From Calditerrivibrio sp. (GTDB taxonomy: Bacteria > Chrysiogenota > Deferribacteres > Deferribacterales > Calditerrivibrionaceae), in the NCBI GenBank assembly GCA_026415135.1, contig JAOAHS010000028.1:1-64000 (forward strand): a stretch of 64,000 bases of DNA, read 5' to 3'. Below, in pieces: positions 17,708 to 24,780 of this stretch (positions are counted from its first letter, which is position 1; each line of letters starts with the position of its first letter). Under the pieces are notes generated by a model. The model saw only the letters and a list, made by a program, of their open reading frames with translations, ran no database searches and was not told the DNA's origin. The position numbers were made by a program, and so were the translations under genes.

Positions 17708-17732
17708 CTTTCCTCCAAATCTTTTTTGTCGT

Positions 17733-17760
17733 ATTATACATGTTTGAAAGCATTTTTCAA
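17733..17760 (-). promoter_or_regulatory. Sigma-70-like promoter of dapL
   Basis: On the minus strand TTGAAA (17760-17755), a 16-bp spacer and a perfect TATAAT (17738-17733) precede the dapL ATG by 25 bp. Together with the terminator at 13892-13919 this delimits a four-gene transcript. Confidence 0.7.
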
Positions 17761-17798
17761 GAAATTTAATATTTCAAATTTACTCAAAAAATAAGATA

Positions 17799-17826
17799 TT
17801 GACAGCTATTTCATTTAATATAAGAT
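17799..17826 (+). promoter_or_regulatory. Sigma-70-like promoter of the DUF4384 gene
   Basis: A perfect TTGACA (17799-17804) is followed after 16 bp by TAAGAT (17821-17826), inside TATAAGAT. The start codon at 17846 leaves a very short leader that contains the AGGAGG ribosome site. It is divergent from the dapL promoter 38 bp away. Confidence 0.55.
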
Positions 17827-17845
17827 TAAAAATCAGGAGGCAGAT

Positions 17846-18682
17846 ATGTTTGCTCTAAGAATCTTTTTAATCCTATTGTTAGCATTTACCTATGCCATTG
17901 GATCCCAATCAAAGATCACCGAGGCAGAGGGTTATGCCTGCTTAAATGAAGACAGAACAAAAAAGCAAGTTGAAGAGATTGCTTTAAATGAAGCCAAAAG
18001 GAACGCCATTGAACATGTTGCAACATATATTCAATCAGAGACTGAGATAAAAAACTTTCAACTGAAAAAAGATCTTATTACCGCTTATTCAAAAGCCCAA
18101 ATAAATATCCTACAGTTACAGGGTAGATGGGACAATAACCCACCAAAAATTGGGGATTGTTATAGAGTATGGATAAAAGCAGATGTAATCCCAGACGAGA
18201 AATTAACAAAAAAATCTTTAGAAAATCTTGACGACCCATCTGCACCATTAAAAATCCAGGTATGGACCGATAAAAAAGAATATATCACTGGTGATAAGAT
18301 AAAGATATACATCAAAGGGAACAAACCATTTTATTCCAGAATACTTTATACCCAAAGCGATGGTAGTATTGTTCAGATTTTACCAAATCTCCACCGAAAG
18401 GATAACTACTTTCAAGGGGGGATAGTTTACGAGATCCCCTCAGGCAGTGATAAGTTTGATCTGGAAGTTGCTCCCCCATTCGGTGAGGAAAGTATCACAG
18501 TCTACGCAAGTACTAACCCATTAGGGGAAATCCAGCTTAAGCCTGCGGAATCTGTTTATAAAGTCCTTTCAACATCAAAAGAGATAAACGATAAAACCAG
18601 AGGAGTAAAAATTACTGAAGGTTCAAAAAATAAGGTAGCTGAGTTTTATGAAACCACACTTAGCATAAAAACGGGAAAGTAG
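17846..18682 (+). CDS. Exported DUF4384 domain protein
   Basis: A 278-aa protein with a signal peptide (MFALRIFLILLLAFTYAIG). The first 100 mature residues (EGYACLNEDRTKKQVEEIALNEAKRNAIEHV) resemble the LPP20/FlgT-like fold, in which an A-x-x-x-A helix follows a short strand. A DUF4384 domain comes next: LKIQVWTDKKEYITGDKIKIYIKG, then ILYTQSDGSIVQILPN and a PPFGEESITVYAST strand. DUF4384 proteins are usually periplasmic or outer-membrane-associated beta-sandwiches of unclear role. The ATG has a strong AGGAGG. It is monocistronic, between the divergent dapL promoter and a convergent glycosyltransferase 19 bp away. Confidence 0.8.
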   Translation: MFALRIFLILLLAFTYAIGSQSKITEAEGYACLNEDRTKKQVEEIALNEAKRNAIEHVATYIQSETEIKNFQLKKDLITAYSKAQINILQLQGRWDNNPPKIGDCYRVWIKADVIPDEKLTKKSLENLDDPSAPLKIQVWTDKKEYITGDKIKIYIKGNKPFYSRILYTQSDGSIVQILPNLHRKDNYFQGGIVYEIPSGSDKFDLEVAPPFGEESITVYASTNPLGEIQLKPAESVYKVLSTSKEINDKTRGVKITEGSKNKVAEFYETTLSIKTGK

Positions 18683-18701
18683 TTCCTTCAGCTACTTACC
18701 G

Positions 18702-19379
18702 TTACTTACCGTAGTACCTATAGTAAAGCTTGTTTGGATTCTTACCAAAAAGGAAAAGGGTGAGGAAGAAGAGATTTTTCACCGAAGTTTTGATTATGCC
18801 CTTTTTAAGCCATCTCCTCGCTGATGTATAGGAATAGCAATTAGAAAAATAGAACCTAAGCCCTTGTTTCCTGCATCTTAAGACAAGATCAACATCCTCA
18901 AAGAGCTTTATTGAGCTTACACCACCTATTTTTGCTAAAGTCTCTTTTTTGATGAAAATAGTCTGATCACCATAGGGTAGCCTGAAAAGCTTTGTCCTAA
19001 TATTTGCCATGGTCTCTATAACTCTAAAAATCGCCTTATTGTGATCTATCTTTAATCTAAATGCTCCATAATCATATCTATCTGCATTATTTATTATTTC
19101 TAAGATATGTCCCTTACTTATAAAACTGTCCGCGTGCAAAAAAACTAAAATCTCACCTTTTGCCACCTCAGCACCTTTGTTTATCTGTTCTCCTCTGCCT
19201 TTTGGGGATAATATTTTTATAACTTTATCGGATTTAATCAAGGATATTGTATTATCCCCATCTTCACAATCTACTACGATAATCTCCACATCATGTTCAA
19301 CAAGCTCCTTTTCAAGGGCTTCAAAGTAACCTACTCTATCATATTCCTTTAAAACAGGTATTATAACAGATATCCTCAT
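18702..19379 (-). CDS. Family 2 glycosyltransferase, rSAM-associated transferase 2 (TIGR04283-like)
   Basis: A 225-aa GT-A fold transferase: MRISVIIPVLKEYDRVG, the metal motif region DCEDGDNTISLI, GRGEQINKGAEVAKGEILVFLHADS (the HADS D-x-D-like site, GRGEQ typical of this subgroup), then LPYGDQTIFIKKETLAKIGG and FEDVDLVLR. Members co-occur with radical SAM enzymes and with TIGR04282 transferases, and some are annotated for arsenosugar biosynthesis. Here it overlaps the VTT gene by 4 bp, and a TIGR04282-like gene lies one further upstream. It is the last gene of the long minus-strand run. Its 3' end sits on a tandem 10-bp duplication. Confidence 0.85.
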   Translation of the reverse strand: MRISVIIPVLKEYDRVGYFEALEKELVEHDVEIIVVDCEDGDNTISLIKSDKVIKILSPKGRGEQINKGAEVAKGEILVFLHADSFISKGHILEIINNADRYDYGAFRLKIDHNKAIFRVIETMANIRTKLFRLPYGDQTIFIKKETLAKIGGVSSIKLFEDVDLVLRCRKQGLRFYFSNCYSYTSARRWLKKGIIKTSVKNLFFLTLFLFGKNPNKLYYRYYGK

Positions 19380-20053
19380 ACTCTTTTAAGTCTTTTTACA
19401 ATATTTGGTAGCTGTACAAACAATCCTAAAAGCATAAATAAAGAAGCCACTTCTAAGGAAAAAATGTCACCCACTGAGTTTACTTGCTCTATCGATTTAC
19501 CAGCTAATACAAAGAGTATCGATGCAGGAAAGATCCCAACACTGGTTGTCCAGACAAATGTCCAAGTTTTGACATGTGTAAATGATGCTATGAGGTTTAC
19601 CAAAAAAAACGGGAATATAGGGATAAGTCGTAAAGTTATAAGATATAGATATCCATCTTTTTTTATCTCTTCATTGATCGTTTTTATCTTCTCTGCATAC
19701 TTATTTTGGATATACTCTCCCAAAAAATATTTCGATATCAAGTACATTATCAAAGCACCAATAGTAGCCGAAAGATTAACATATATCAACCCATAAAAAA
19801 ATCCGAATAGATACCCACCAGCAAGACTCATAATAGAAGCTACAGGAACTGAAAAAGCCACTAACAATATGTAACTCAAAATATATATGATACTCGCATA
19901 TGCAAAGTTATTTTGGACAAACAACTTAAGTTTATCCCCATAGACCTTAAGGTTTTCAAGAGAGATAATCTCAACAACCCCTGATAGATGTATAGTTGCT
20001 ATGATAATAATTATGAGAAAAAGTAAAATCCCCTTTTTAGAAATCCCTTTCAT
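19376..20053 (-). CDS. TVP38/TMEM64 (VTT domain) membrane protein
   Basis: A 225-aa integral membrane protein with about five to six helices. The VTT/DedA-like core is visible: YILSYILLVAFSVPVASIMSLAGGYLFGFFYGLIYVNLSATIGALIMYLISKYFLG, then LRLIPIFPFFLVNLIASFTHV, the conserved R-x-x-P-x-x-P-F pattern. The biochemical role of bacterial VTT proteins is not settled; relatives are linked to lipid scrambling or undecaprenyl phosphate recycling. It overlaps the upstream transferase gene by 17 bp and the downstream one by 4 bp. VTT genes are often found with these two rSAM-associated transferases. Confidence 0.88.
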   Translation of the reverse strand: MKGISKKGILLFLIIIIIATIHLSGVVEIISLENLKVYGDKLKLFVQNNFAYASIIYILSYILLVAFSVPVASIMSLAGGYLFGFFYGLIYVNLSATIGALIMYLISKYFLGEYIQNKYAEKIKTINEEIKKDGYLYLITLRLIPIFPFFLVNLIASFTHVKTWTFVWTTSVGIFPASILFVLAGKSIEQVNSVGDIFSLEVASLFMLLGLFVQLPNIVKRLKRV

Positions 20054-20690
20054 AAATGAACAACCCTTCCCTCTTTGCTCTCAATAGATCCTCCATCGTA
20101 TCGATATCCAGAAGAGGATTCAATAAACCGTATTTATAGCCTATATCTTTTACATTGCCCAACAGGTTCTTAAAAACTTCAGAACTACTCCATCTTAACC
20201 CACTTAAAACACAACTATCAAAAAAGTCTTTAGCCCCTATCAGATAAAAACCACCGTCAAAAGAAGGCCCGAACACCATCTGATTTGTTTCTAATATGTC
20301 ATAAGCTTTTTTGATCTCAACACTTAAATCACCTACTAAGTCACTACCTATTATCACAACCTTATCATAACCATCGTGAAAAAGCTCCCTAAAGCAACAA
20401 CCTATCCTATACCCCATATCACCCTGAGCCTGAATCCTCATAGCATAAACGCGTATATGTGTACGATTTAAAAGCTCTTCAAATCTGTGAATATCACTAC
20501 TATTATCTATATATAGCATTAAATCAAAGCAAGAAAGTATTTTCTGTAGTTCATAAACACCTGTTAATACATTAACCAACAGCATTGAATAAACCTCTGC
20601 AGCAAAAATATCTGAGGTATCCTTTGCAAGTCTTGTTTTTACCCTTCCGGGAGTTGGATATTTGCAAAAAACCGCTAAAACTTTTTTCAT
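20037..20690 (-). CDS. rSAM-associated transferase 1 (TIGR04282 / DUF2064)
   Basis: A 217-aa nucleotidyltransferase-like glycosyltransferase. The diagnostic N-terminus MKKVLAVFCKYPTPGRVKTRLAKD is present, as are VVIIGSDLVGD (acidic metal site), FGPSFDGGFYLIGAKD and NPLLDIDTMEDL near the end, all typical of DUF2064. The partner TIGR04283-like transferase is two genes downstream. Members of this pair have been linked to arsenosugar biosynthesis in some bacteria, but no arsM or arsS is visible here, so the product is unknown. It overlaps the radical SAM gene by 4 bp. Confidence 0.88.
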   Translation of the reverse strand: MKKVLAVFCKYPTPGRVKTRLAKDTSDIFAAEVYSMLLVNVLTGVYELQKILSCFDLMLYIDNSSDIHRFEELLNRTHIRVYAMRIQAQGDMGYRIGCCFRELFHDGYDKVVIIGSDLVGDLSVEIKKAYDILETNQMVFGPSFDGGFYLIGAKDFFDSCVLSGLRWSSSEVFKNLLGNVKDIGYKYGLLNPLLDIDTMEDLLRAKREGLFIYERDF

Positions 20691-21694
20691 CCCATATTAA
20701 AAATATAAGAAGGCCTGCTGTGTACCTGCCAACCAGCATCCTTTAATAATAGGGAGCAATTTGAAACCGAAAAACCCCTACTTTTTTCTGTTTTCTCCTC
20801 TGTATCCCTTGGGTTTGCACCACTTTCAGCCCAAATGATATTCGCACCAGCATAAATACCCAATGAATTCGGCTCATGGGTACAATTCCCAACAACCTCA
20901 TGCTGAGTAGCAAGACGAGTTATGGCCACGATCTGGGCCATCTTTATTTCTGGGACCGTTGGATATATGCTCAACTGACCACCTGGGATGTTTATCCTCC
21001 TCATGGCACCGCTAAAAACAGGGTTTATCTCAGATGCAATTATAATCTTTTCAGCGATCTCTTCAAAACTGTGTTCTGAGCCGATCGGCTCTACACATGT
21101 CCCAACCAATAAACCAGCCTCTTTGAAATTATTTATCGTCTCTAAACGCTTATTTTTAGATATCTTATTATCTTTACCTTCCCCCATCCTAACAGCATGA
21201 TAGACACCTGTAAAACCAGCCTGTTTCAATTTAAAAGCATTGCTAAGGTTTTGATCACCAATATTGGCAATGAGAATTGTTGTCGGTTTCAAATGTTTCC
21301 TTATCTCTGTAGAATATTCTATAAATTTACCAAAATCATAATTAGCCGTTGTCATCACATAAATGGCGGCACATTCCCTATTTCGTTCAAATTCGGAAGC
21401 ATATTTTAAAGCCTCATCAATCGACAACTCTTTAGCTTCACTGAAGATACCATTGATAGGAGCAAACGAACAAAATTTACAATCAACAGGGCATGGAGCC
21501 AGATTTAGAGCAAATTGTCCATGAACTTCTGCAACATTTTTGGATATTTTTCTGGACAATATACCTCCAGCTGTAATAATTGCATAGCCCTCTTCAGATA
21601 CAGGGTCTATCTTAAGCAGATATACGATCTCTTCATGTGTCAACCTCTCGTTGTTAAACGCTTTTTTTATAATATCTGATATCCTATCGTTCAT
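20687..21694 (-). CDS. Radical SAM enzyme, BioB-like
   Basis: A 335-aa single-domain radical SAM protein. The cluster motif is CPVDCKFC (C-x3-C-x2-C) in FALNLAPCPVDCKFCSFAP. A GTCVEPIGSEHSFEEI stretch and a RRINIPGGQLSIYPTVPEIKMAQIVAITRLA segment resemble biotin synthase-type barrels, including the BATS-like end with VGNCTHEPNSLGIYAGANIIWAESGANPRD. A second CX4C auxiliary cluster motif is not apparent. It is not ArsS, which has a different motif and a selenodomain. The start is the ATG at 21694, because TGGAG lies 7 nt upstream; in-frame codons upstream lie inside the preceding gene. The substrate is unknown; neighbours suggest a small molecule later modified by the two transferases. Confidence 0.82.
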   Translation of the reverse strand: MNDRISDIIKKAFNNERLTHEEIVYLLKIDPVSEEGYAIITAGGILSRKISKNVAEVHGQFALNLAPCPVDCKFCSFAPINGIFSEAKELSIDEALKYASEFERNRECAAIYVMTTANYDFGKFIEYSTEIRKHLKPTTILIANIGDQNLSNAFKLKQAGFTGVYHAVRMGEGKDNKISKNKRLETINNFKEAGLLVGTCVEPIGSEHSFEEIAEKIIIASEINPVFSGAMRRINIPGGQLSIYPTVPEIKMAQIVAITRLATQHEVVGNCTHEPNSLGIYAGANIIWAESGANPRDTEEKTEKSRGFSVSNCSLLLKDAGWQVHSRPSYIFNMG

Positions 21695-22169
21695 TCTCAT
21701 TCTCCAGCCATTTTTCATCATAAGCCATCTGTAAAAGTGTTCTTGCACAGAATGCGGTAATTTCAGCACAATGGCGATACTGTCCTATACCAAAAGCTAT
21801 CTCTGCTCTTTTTTTGATTGTTTTACAGCAAGTTGTCTGAAATTTAGACTTAAATTTATCCATAAGTGTATTACCAATACCCATAACCTTTATTTTTGCC
21901 ACCTTACCATTTAAAGGCACCCCGTTTTTTAAATTGTCCCTATTTGCCAAAAAACCTGAGATGATGATCATAGCTGATAAAGCTCCACAAATGCAACCAG
22001 TTTCACCAATACCTTCCCCTAAGATAGTCATAGAGAGTTTGAAGTCATCAGAAAATTTAAAACTTGTTACATCTTCAAAAGCCTTAATAATAGCCTCAGA
22101 ACAATAGTAGCCACTCTCAAAATACTCTTTTACCAGTTCTTCAATTTTATTTAGGTTCTGAGAATTCAT
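21684..22169 (-). CDS. C_GCAxxG_C_C family redox protein
   Basis: A 161-aa cytoplasmic protein of the C_GCAxxG_C_C family. Visible cysteines are YYCSEAII near residue 24, GCICGALSAM near 55, TTCCKTI near 111 and HCAEITAFC near 133. Spacing and flanking residues match the family, which is thought to be redox-active, though no function is proven. I place the start at the second of two consecutive ATGs (22169), as GGAAG lies 5 nt upstream. It overlaps the rhodanese gene by 23 bp and the radical SAM gene by 11 bp, so it is tightly coupled to both. Confidence 0.82.
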   Translation of the reverse strand: MNSQNLNKIEELVKEYFESGYYCSEAIIKAFEDVTSFKFSDDFKLSMTILGEGIGETGCICGALSAMIIISGFLANRDNLKNGVPLNGKVAKIKVMGIGNTLMDKFKSKFQTTCCKTIKKRAEIAFGIGQYRHCAEITAFCARTLLQMAYDEKWLENENER

Positions 22170-22569
22170 CATACTTCCAGTCACCCATACCACCTTTAAG
22201 GATAAATAACCTCTTTTCATCTATACCTTTTGACTTTATATAGTTATAGGCATTTTCTGCACCAGCTTTACCTTTTGGGCATATAATAATCACTGGTATA
22301 TCGGTACTTTTAAGCCTATCTATAACCGAATCCAGTTTCTTCTTATCGACATCGCTCTTTACAGGGAAAGCATACGTTGGTACAGCGCCAACTATATGCT
22401 CCTCATCAAATTCTTTCTTAGGTTGAATATCCAACAAAAAGAGATTTTTTTTGCTTTTTAACCAGTTGTATAGTTCCTCGGGTTTAACATAATTATAATT
22501 TGAAAATATACCTCCATTTACTTGTATACAAAAAAGAACCACAAAACATGCCACCAAATTTTTTTTCAT
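22147..22569 (-). CDS. Exported rhodanese-like protein
   Basis: A 140-aa protein with an N-terminal signal peptide (MKKNLVACFVVLFCIQVNG) and one rhodanese domain: LFLLDIQPKKEFDEEHIVGAVP (CH2A/B-like region) and the active-site loop IIICPKGKAGAENAYNYI with the catalytic cysteine. It ends with LFILKGGMGDWK. Such periplasmic rhodaneses may bind or transfer sulfane sulfur. It lies 3 bp after the ABC transporter ATPase gene and overlaps the C_GCAxxG gene, suggesting a sulfur-related role for this block. Confidence 0.87.
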   Translation of the reverse strand: MKKNLVACFVVLFCIQVNGGIFSNYNYVKPEELYNWLKSKKNLFLLDIQPKKEFDEEHIVGAVPTYAFPVKSDVDKKKLDSVIDRLKSTDIPVIIICPKGKAGAENAYNYIKSKGIDEKRLFILKGGMGDWKYDEFSEPK

Positions 22570-22572
22570 GAG

Positions 22573-23265
22573 TTACTCCCAACTAAATTCTTTTTTACCA
22601 TTTATAATTCTCTTAATTCTATTTTTCAACTCTTTTCTATCTATTCCCTGAATACCCTCAATCCGTTCGTAATTATTCCTTAAAGGTTTAGATGGGAAAA
22701 TCGTTATATTATCGCACACTATTAACGCCTCATCTATATCGTGGGTAATATAAATAAACGAAGAATTTATCCCTTTAATAAAGTGCTTAATTATAGACAC
22801 CAAATTGATCTTTGTTAGATAATCAAGATTACCAAATGGTTCATCCATAATAATCAGATCGGGAACCACAGCTAAAGCCCTCGCTATTTCTACTCTCTTT
22901 TTCATACCTTTGCTTAGAAATTTTGTTTTCTTATAGGCATATTCCTTCAAACCCACCATCTCCAAACATTCTAACGATCTTACCTCATCCCTACAAACAT
23001 ATTGAACATTTTTAAGTGCAGATAGATTTTCTATCAATGAATCCGATTGTAAAACGACCCCCACCTTAACAAAATTTCTTATAACATCACCAGCATCAGG
23101 GGATATTTTTCCCAATATGATATTCAGTATTGTAGTTTTACCGCAACCACTTTCGCCCAAAATACCCTCAAACTTCCCCTTATGAAAAGCCAGGGTCAAA
23201 CCATCTATAATATTGTTTTTTTTATCATAACTAAAAGAAATGTTATTTAAATGTGCTATATCCAT
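22573..23265 (-). CDS. ABC transporter ATP-binding protein, NitT/TauT type
   Basis: A 230-aa ATPase with Walker A GESGCGKTT, the signature LSKGMKKRVEIARAL (LSKGM in place of LSGGQ), Walker B LIIMDEPFGNLD and an H-loop ITHDIDEAL. It powers the importer formed with the permease, whose gene overlaps it by 10 bp, and with the binding protein. Relatives import nitrate, sulfonates, taurine or thiamine precursors; the substrate here cannot be told from the ATPase. Confidence 0.92.
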   Translation of the reverse strand: MDIAHLNNISFSYDKKNNIIDGLTLAFHKGKFEGILGESGCGKTTILNIILGKISPDAGDVIRNFVKVGVVLQSDSLIENLSALKNVQYVCRDEVRSLECLEMVGLKEYAYKKTKFLSKGMKKRVEIARALAVVPDLIIMDEPFGNLDYLTKINLVSIIKHFIKGINSSFIYITHDIDEALIVCDNITIFPSKPLRNNYERIEGIQGIDRKELKNRIKRIINGKKEFSWE

Positions 23266-23978
23266 TTTTTAAACCTGATAACAATTTTCTCCAGTATACT
23301 CTGGAAAAAAACACCAGTCAAAACTATCAATATAATATAGCCAATCACCTCATCCATATTAAAACTAACCTTTTTTTCCACCAATTTATACCCCAATCCA
23401 TTCATGCCAGCAACAAACTCAGCCATCACCATAACCTTAAATGCAAGGGAAAAGGACATATTGAATATCGGTGGAAAGCTTTCTACCAAACTAGGCAAAT
23501 AAAAATAAAAAACTCTCCTTATAAAAGGTACACGAAATATATCAGAGATCTCTATGACATGTTTATCTGCCTGTTTTAACACTGACATAAAAGCTAAACC
23601 CATTGTCGGCACCAAAGATACTATAATTGTCATCATAACTGTGGGTGTCCCTATCCCAATAAAAAGCATAAAAAAAGTAAGAAAGGCTATATTCGGCACT
23701 TTCAACATCGTGGAAAATACTACTAATAGACCTTCAGATATGTTTCCCCACTTTTCCGACAGAAGGGCCATCACAAGAGATAGGAATAATGATAAGATAT
23801 AAGCTAAGATTAACCTATAAAAAGAATAGGCTATAGTCTTTACCAGTTCTATATTCAACATTTTAATGGTCGTATAAAAGGTTTTTAAAGGGGTAGGTAT
23901 CAAATACTCAGGAGTAAAATAACTACACACCTGCCACAAAATTAAAAAAAATGCTAATAGAAATATCTTTATTTTCAT
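23256..23978 (-). CDS. ABC transporter permease, NitT/TauT type
   Basis: A 240-aa inner-membrane subunit with six predicted helices. The BPD-type permease loop is seen as SVLKQADKHVIEISDIFRVPFIRRVFYFYLPSLVESFPPIFNMSFSLAFKVMVMAEF, where the EAA-like motif contacts the ATPase. Its gene overlaps the binding-protein gene by 4 bp and the ATPase gene by 10 bp, so the three form one transporter. Confidence 0.91.
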   Translation of the reverse strand: MKIKIFLLAFFLILWQVCSYFTPEYLIPTPLKTFYTTIKMLNIELVKTIAYSFYRLILAYILSLFLSLVMALLSEKWGNISEGLLVVFSTMLKVPNIAFLTFFMLFIGIGTPTVMMTIIVSLVPTMGLAFMSVLKQADKHVIEISDIFRVPFIRRVFYFYLPSLVESFPPIFNMSFSLAFKVMVMAEFVAGMNGLGYKLVEKKVSFNMDEVIGYIILIVLTGVFFQSILEKIVIRFKKWI

Positions 23979-24772
23979 TCATCGTATTCAAATTTAAGCC
24001 TACCACTTTTTAATGCTTCTTCAAGGGCTGCATACGGAAAATCTATATTAAAGTACTTCTTAAAATTAGCATTAAATATCTTTACAGTCTCATCTGGATT
24101 GCTGTTTATGAATTGAACAGATTTTTTAAGTGCTTCTTTCAATGCTTTGTTTGTGGTTTCATCTTTGCTAAGGTAAGCATTTATAGGGTACCTGTATGAT
24201 TTATCATAAAGACTTAATACATCGTATACATAAAAAGCTTTATTCATCCCTTTAAGCTTCAAGACCACATTACTTATATGGGGCTCAGGTAGCAAAATAG
24301 CATTAAAGTCACCCTTTAAAAAAAGTTGTACAGCGATCTGTAGATCTGTGTAAGTTGGTTCGTTTTTGAGATTTAGTTTTTTAAAGAGTATATCAGGAGA
24401 GCCACCTCTAAAAGAAGCTACTATCTTTTTTGATTCAAGGTCGTTTTTATCCTTGATAGGCTCTACAGTAATTATGTGTATCGCTCTACTTATAGTGGAA
24501 CCTGCGTATAAAAAACCTGTATCTTTAGCAATTCTCTGGGCAGCTTCATAATTTACTGCTATAGCATCAGCTTTAGAAGCCCTGAGGACTCCAATAAGTG
24601 CAGACACATCCCCCGTAACGGGCACAAACTCACCAGTAAGATAGCCCTTTTCCAGCATTACAAAAATAGGAATTATATTTGGATTAGCTAAAGATGCTAT
24701 CTTCATAGAATAAGCTGATGGTAGAAAAGAGATAAAAAGAAAAAGAATCACAAAAATAACTATTTTTTTCAT
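23975..24772 (-). CDS. ABC transporter substrate-binding protein, NitT/TauT type
   Basis: A 265-aa periplasmic protein with a signal peptide (MKKIVIFVILFLFISFLPSAYS) and an NMT1/NitT-like fold. Its opening LANPNIIPIFVMLEKGYL and the domain features ALIGVLRASKADAIAVNYEAAQRIAK and IVASFRGGSPDILFKKLNLK are typical. It begins the ABC block, 8 bp after the dehydratase gene of the glycan block. The substrate is not predictable from sequence alone; a sulfur- or nitrogen-containing organic molecule would suit the downstream rhodanese and radical SAM genes. Confidence 0.88.
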   Translation of the reverse strand: MKKIVIFVILFLFISFLPSAYSMKIASLANPNIIPIFVMLEKGYLTGEFVPVTGDVSALIGVLRASKADAIAVNYEAAQRIAKDTGFLYAGSTISRAIHIITVEPIKDKNDLESKKIVASFRGGSPDILFKKLNLKNEPTYTDLQIAVQLFLKGDFNAILLPEPHISNVVLKLKGMNKAFYVYDVLSLYDKSYRYPINAYLSKDETTNKALKEALKKSVQFINSNPDETVKIFNANFKKYFNIDFPYAALEEALKSGRLKFEYDE

Positions 24773-24780
24773 ACAACCAC

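Noticed and set aside
18677-18697. AAGTAG/CTACTT hairpin as terminator of the DUF4384 gene
   Set aside because: Only 6 bp, mostly A-T, with no T-run on either strand.
20687-21694. Assignment of the radical SAM gene as arsS (arsenosugar biosynthesis)
   Set aside because: The cluster motif is CPVDCKFC and the C-terminus has no selenodomain; the tail looks BioB-like.
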